DNA of 64,000 bases, taken from positions 62,001-126,000 of the forward strand of contig JAETRR010000002.1 of assembly GCA_021770065.1 (NCBI GenBank), given 5' to 3'. Below are positions 62,752 through 64,000 of this stretch, piece after piece; the stretch's first letter is position 1, and each line of letters opens with the position of its first letter. A model generated the notes under the pieces. The model saw only the letters and a list, made by a program, of their open reading frames with translations. It made no database searches and was not told the DNA's origin. The position numbers were made by a program, and so were the translations under genes. This DNA comes from Lachnoclostridium sp. (GTDB taxonomy: Bacteria > Bacillota > Clostridia > Lachnospirales > Lachnospiraceae).

Positions 62752-64000
62752 TGACAAAATCAGAAATGCTTTTTGAGCGGGCAGTAAAGCGCATACCGGG
62801 CGGAGTTAATTCCCCGGTCCGGGCCTTCGGTTCCGTAGGAGAGACGCCCCGGTTCATCGCTTCTGCAAAGGGTTCCCGTCTGACCGATGCGGACGGAACG
62901 GTCTATCTTGACTATGTGGGTTCCTGGGGCCCTATGATTCTGGGACACAGCCATCCGGCGATACTGGAGGCAGTAGAGCAGGCGTGTAAAAAAGGCTTAA
63001 GCTTCGGCGCTGCCACCGAGGCGGAGGTGGAGATGGCAGAGCTTATCTGCAGCATCGTACCCTCCGTCCAGATGGTTCGTATGGTGAACTCCGGAACCGA
63101 GGCAGTTATGAGTGCAGTCCGGGCAGCCAGAGGATATACAGGAAGAAATAAGATCATAAAATTTGCCGGCTGCTATCACGGACATTCCGATGCCATGCTG
63201 GTCAAAGCAGGTTCCGGTGCGATGACGGCAGGCGTGCCTGACAGCGCCGGCGTCCCTTCCGGCTGTACCGAAGATACACTGACTGCCGTTTACAATGATT
63301 TAAAGAGCGTAGAGAAGCTCTTCGAACTCTGTGGGAAAGAGATTGCAGCCGTCATTGCAGAGCCGGTAGGAGCCAACATGGGCGTAGTCCTTCCGGAGGA
63401 CGGATTCTTAGAGGGGCTGCGCCGCATCTGTTCGGAGCACGGAAGCCTTTTGATTTTCGATGAGGTGATAACAGGATTCCGCCTGAGCCTTTCCGGAGCG
63501 CAGGGCTTCTATGGCGTTGAGCCGGACCTGACAACCTTCGGCAAGATCATCGGCGGCGGCATGCCGGTGGGCGCCTACGGCGGCCGCAGGGATGTGATGG
63601 AGATGGTAGCTCCGGCAGGTCCCGTCTACCAGGCCGGAACCTTAAGCGGCAACCCGGCAGCAATGGCTGCCGGACTGGCCCAGATCCGGCTTCTCAGAGA
63701 TACATCGGGCTTTTATGAGAAGCTTCACGAAAAGTCTGACCGCCTGTTTACAGGGATGAAGGAAATATTAAAAGAGGCAGAGAGCCCTTATCAGCTGAAT
63801 CATATAGGTTCTCTGGGCTGTCTGTTCTTTACGGGGCAGCCGGTGCGTGACTATGCTTCCGCAAAAACCTCGGATACGGAAGCCTTTGCCCGGTATTTTT
63901 CCCACATGCTTAAGGAAGGAATCTATCTGGCGCCCTCGCAGTTTGAGGCCATGTTCGTATCTGCGGCAGTCACGGAGGAAGAGATTGACGAGACACTGGC
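62751..64000 (+). CDS. hemL: Glutamate-1-semialdehyde aminotransferase (partial at window end)
   Basis: The frame starts at ATG 62751, sharing one base with the hemB stop (TAATG), and runs open to the window end, at least 416 residues. N-terminal [39 protein letters not shown] and the PLP lysine in [17 protein letters not shown] identify HemL, which makes aminolevulinate for HemB in the C5 pathway. Only a short C-terminal end is missing. Confidence 0.96.
   Translation, partial: MTKSEMLFERAVKRIPGGVNSPVRAFGSVGETPRFIASAKGSRLTDADGTVYLDYVGSWGPMILGHSHPAILEAVEQACKKGLSFGAATEAEVEMAELICSIVPSVQMVRMVNSGTEAVMSAVRAARGYTGRNKIIKFAGCYHGHSDAMLVKAGSGAMTAGVPDSAGVPSGCTEDTLTAVYNDLKSVEKLFELCGKEIAAVIAEPVGANMGVVLPEDGFLEGLRRICSEHGSLLIFDEVITGFRLSLSGAQGFYGVEPDLTTFGKIIGGGMPVGAYGGRRDVMEMVAPAGPVYQAGTLSGNPAAMAAGLAQIRLLRDTSGFYEKLHEKSDRLFTGMKEILKEAESPYQLNHIGSLGCLFFTGQPVRDYASAKTSDTEAFARYFSHMLKEGIYLAPSQFEAMFVSAAVTEEEIDETL

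Overview
The window looks like the chromosome of a spore-forming, gut-type Lachnospiraceae (Clostridium cluster XIVa) bacterium. The evidence is intermediate GC, strong Shine-Dalgarno sites, a SpoVAF/GerA-type spore gene behind a sigma-G-like promoter, Asn-tRNA formation through AspRS2 plus GatCAB, an Rpn-type nuclease/transposase, and an operon of Lachnospiraceae-restricted unknown proteins. No rRNA, tRNA, CRISPR array, prophage or complete insertion sequence was recognised.

Layout. 1-6.3 kb: a protein tail, trxB-trxA, a LiaF-like membrane protein overlapping maf, two HAD phosphatases, an 87-aa unknown and a PrsA-like lipoprotein. 6.4-13.4 kb: a CobD/HisC-type aminotransferase on the minus strand, then a three-gene operon (850-aa unknown, degenerate actin/Hsp70-fold protein, TPR protein) and an MFS transporter. 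13.5-23.3 kb: a chemotaxis receptor, pyrG behind an attenuator-like leader, and gltB-gltD. 23.7-28.8 kb: AspRS2 with gatC, gatA and gatB. 28.9-31.8 kb: an Rpn-like gene, a gene remnant, a YczE-like membrane protein and a DeoR-family repressor. 32.2-41.9 kb: an eight-gene sugar or polyol operon (ribose-type ABC importer, two dehydrogenases, FGGY kinase, class II aldolase, MtlD-like dehydrogenase) divergent from the DeoR gene. 42-50.7 kb: a HAD phosphatase, the spore protein, a J-like/TPR protein paired with an HscC-type Hsp70, YbaK and precorrin-2 dehydrogenase. 50.8-61.6 kb: a sigma-54 island with two near-identical -24/-12 promoters, a CDF transporter, an M20 hydrolase, rpoN, a LevR-type activator, a mannose-family PTS and 6-phosphogluconate dehydrogenase. 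61.7 kb to the end: hemB and the start of hemL.

Three things stand out beyond normal annotation. First, a short leader sequence (core CGGAACTGGAATA, usually merging into the Shine-Dalgarno) recurs about 14 times, always on the coding strand and nearly always just before a start codon of functionally unrelated genes. Second, at least two, possibly three, long inverted-repeat elements of apparently related sequence sit between genes, and one of them appears to have been inserted inside a copy of the leader motif. Third, the 850-aa/Hsp70-fold/TPR operon and the J-like TPR/HscC pair look like two poorly described chaperone-like modules in the same neighbourhood.

Working model: the sigma-54 island is a self-contained circuit in which RpoN and LevR activate their own upstream operon and a PTS. 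The presence of Gnd at the end of the PTS operon suggests gluconate as substrate. The DeoR operon probably handles a polyol or ketose imported unphosphorylated, then oxidised, phosphorylated and cleaved by aldolase; its substrate cannot be read from sequence alone.
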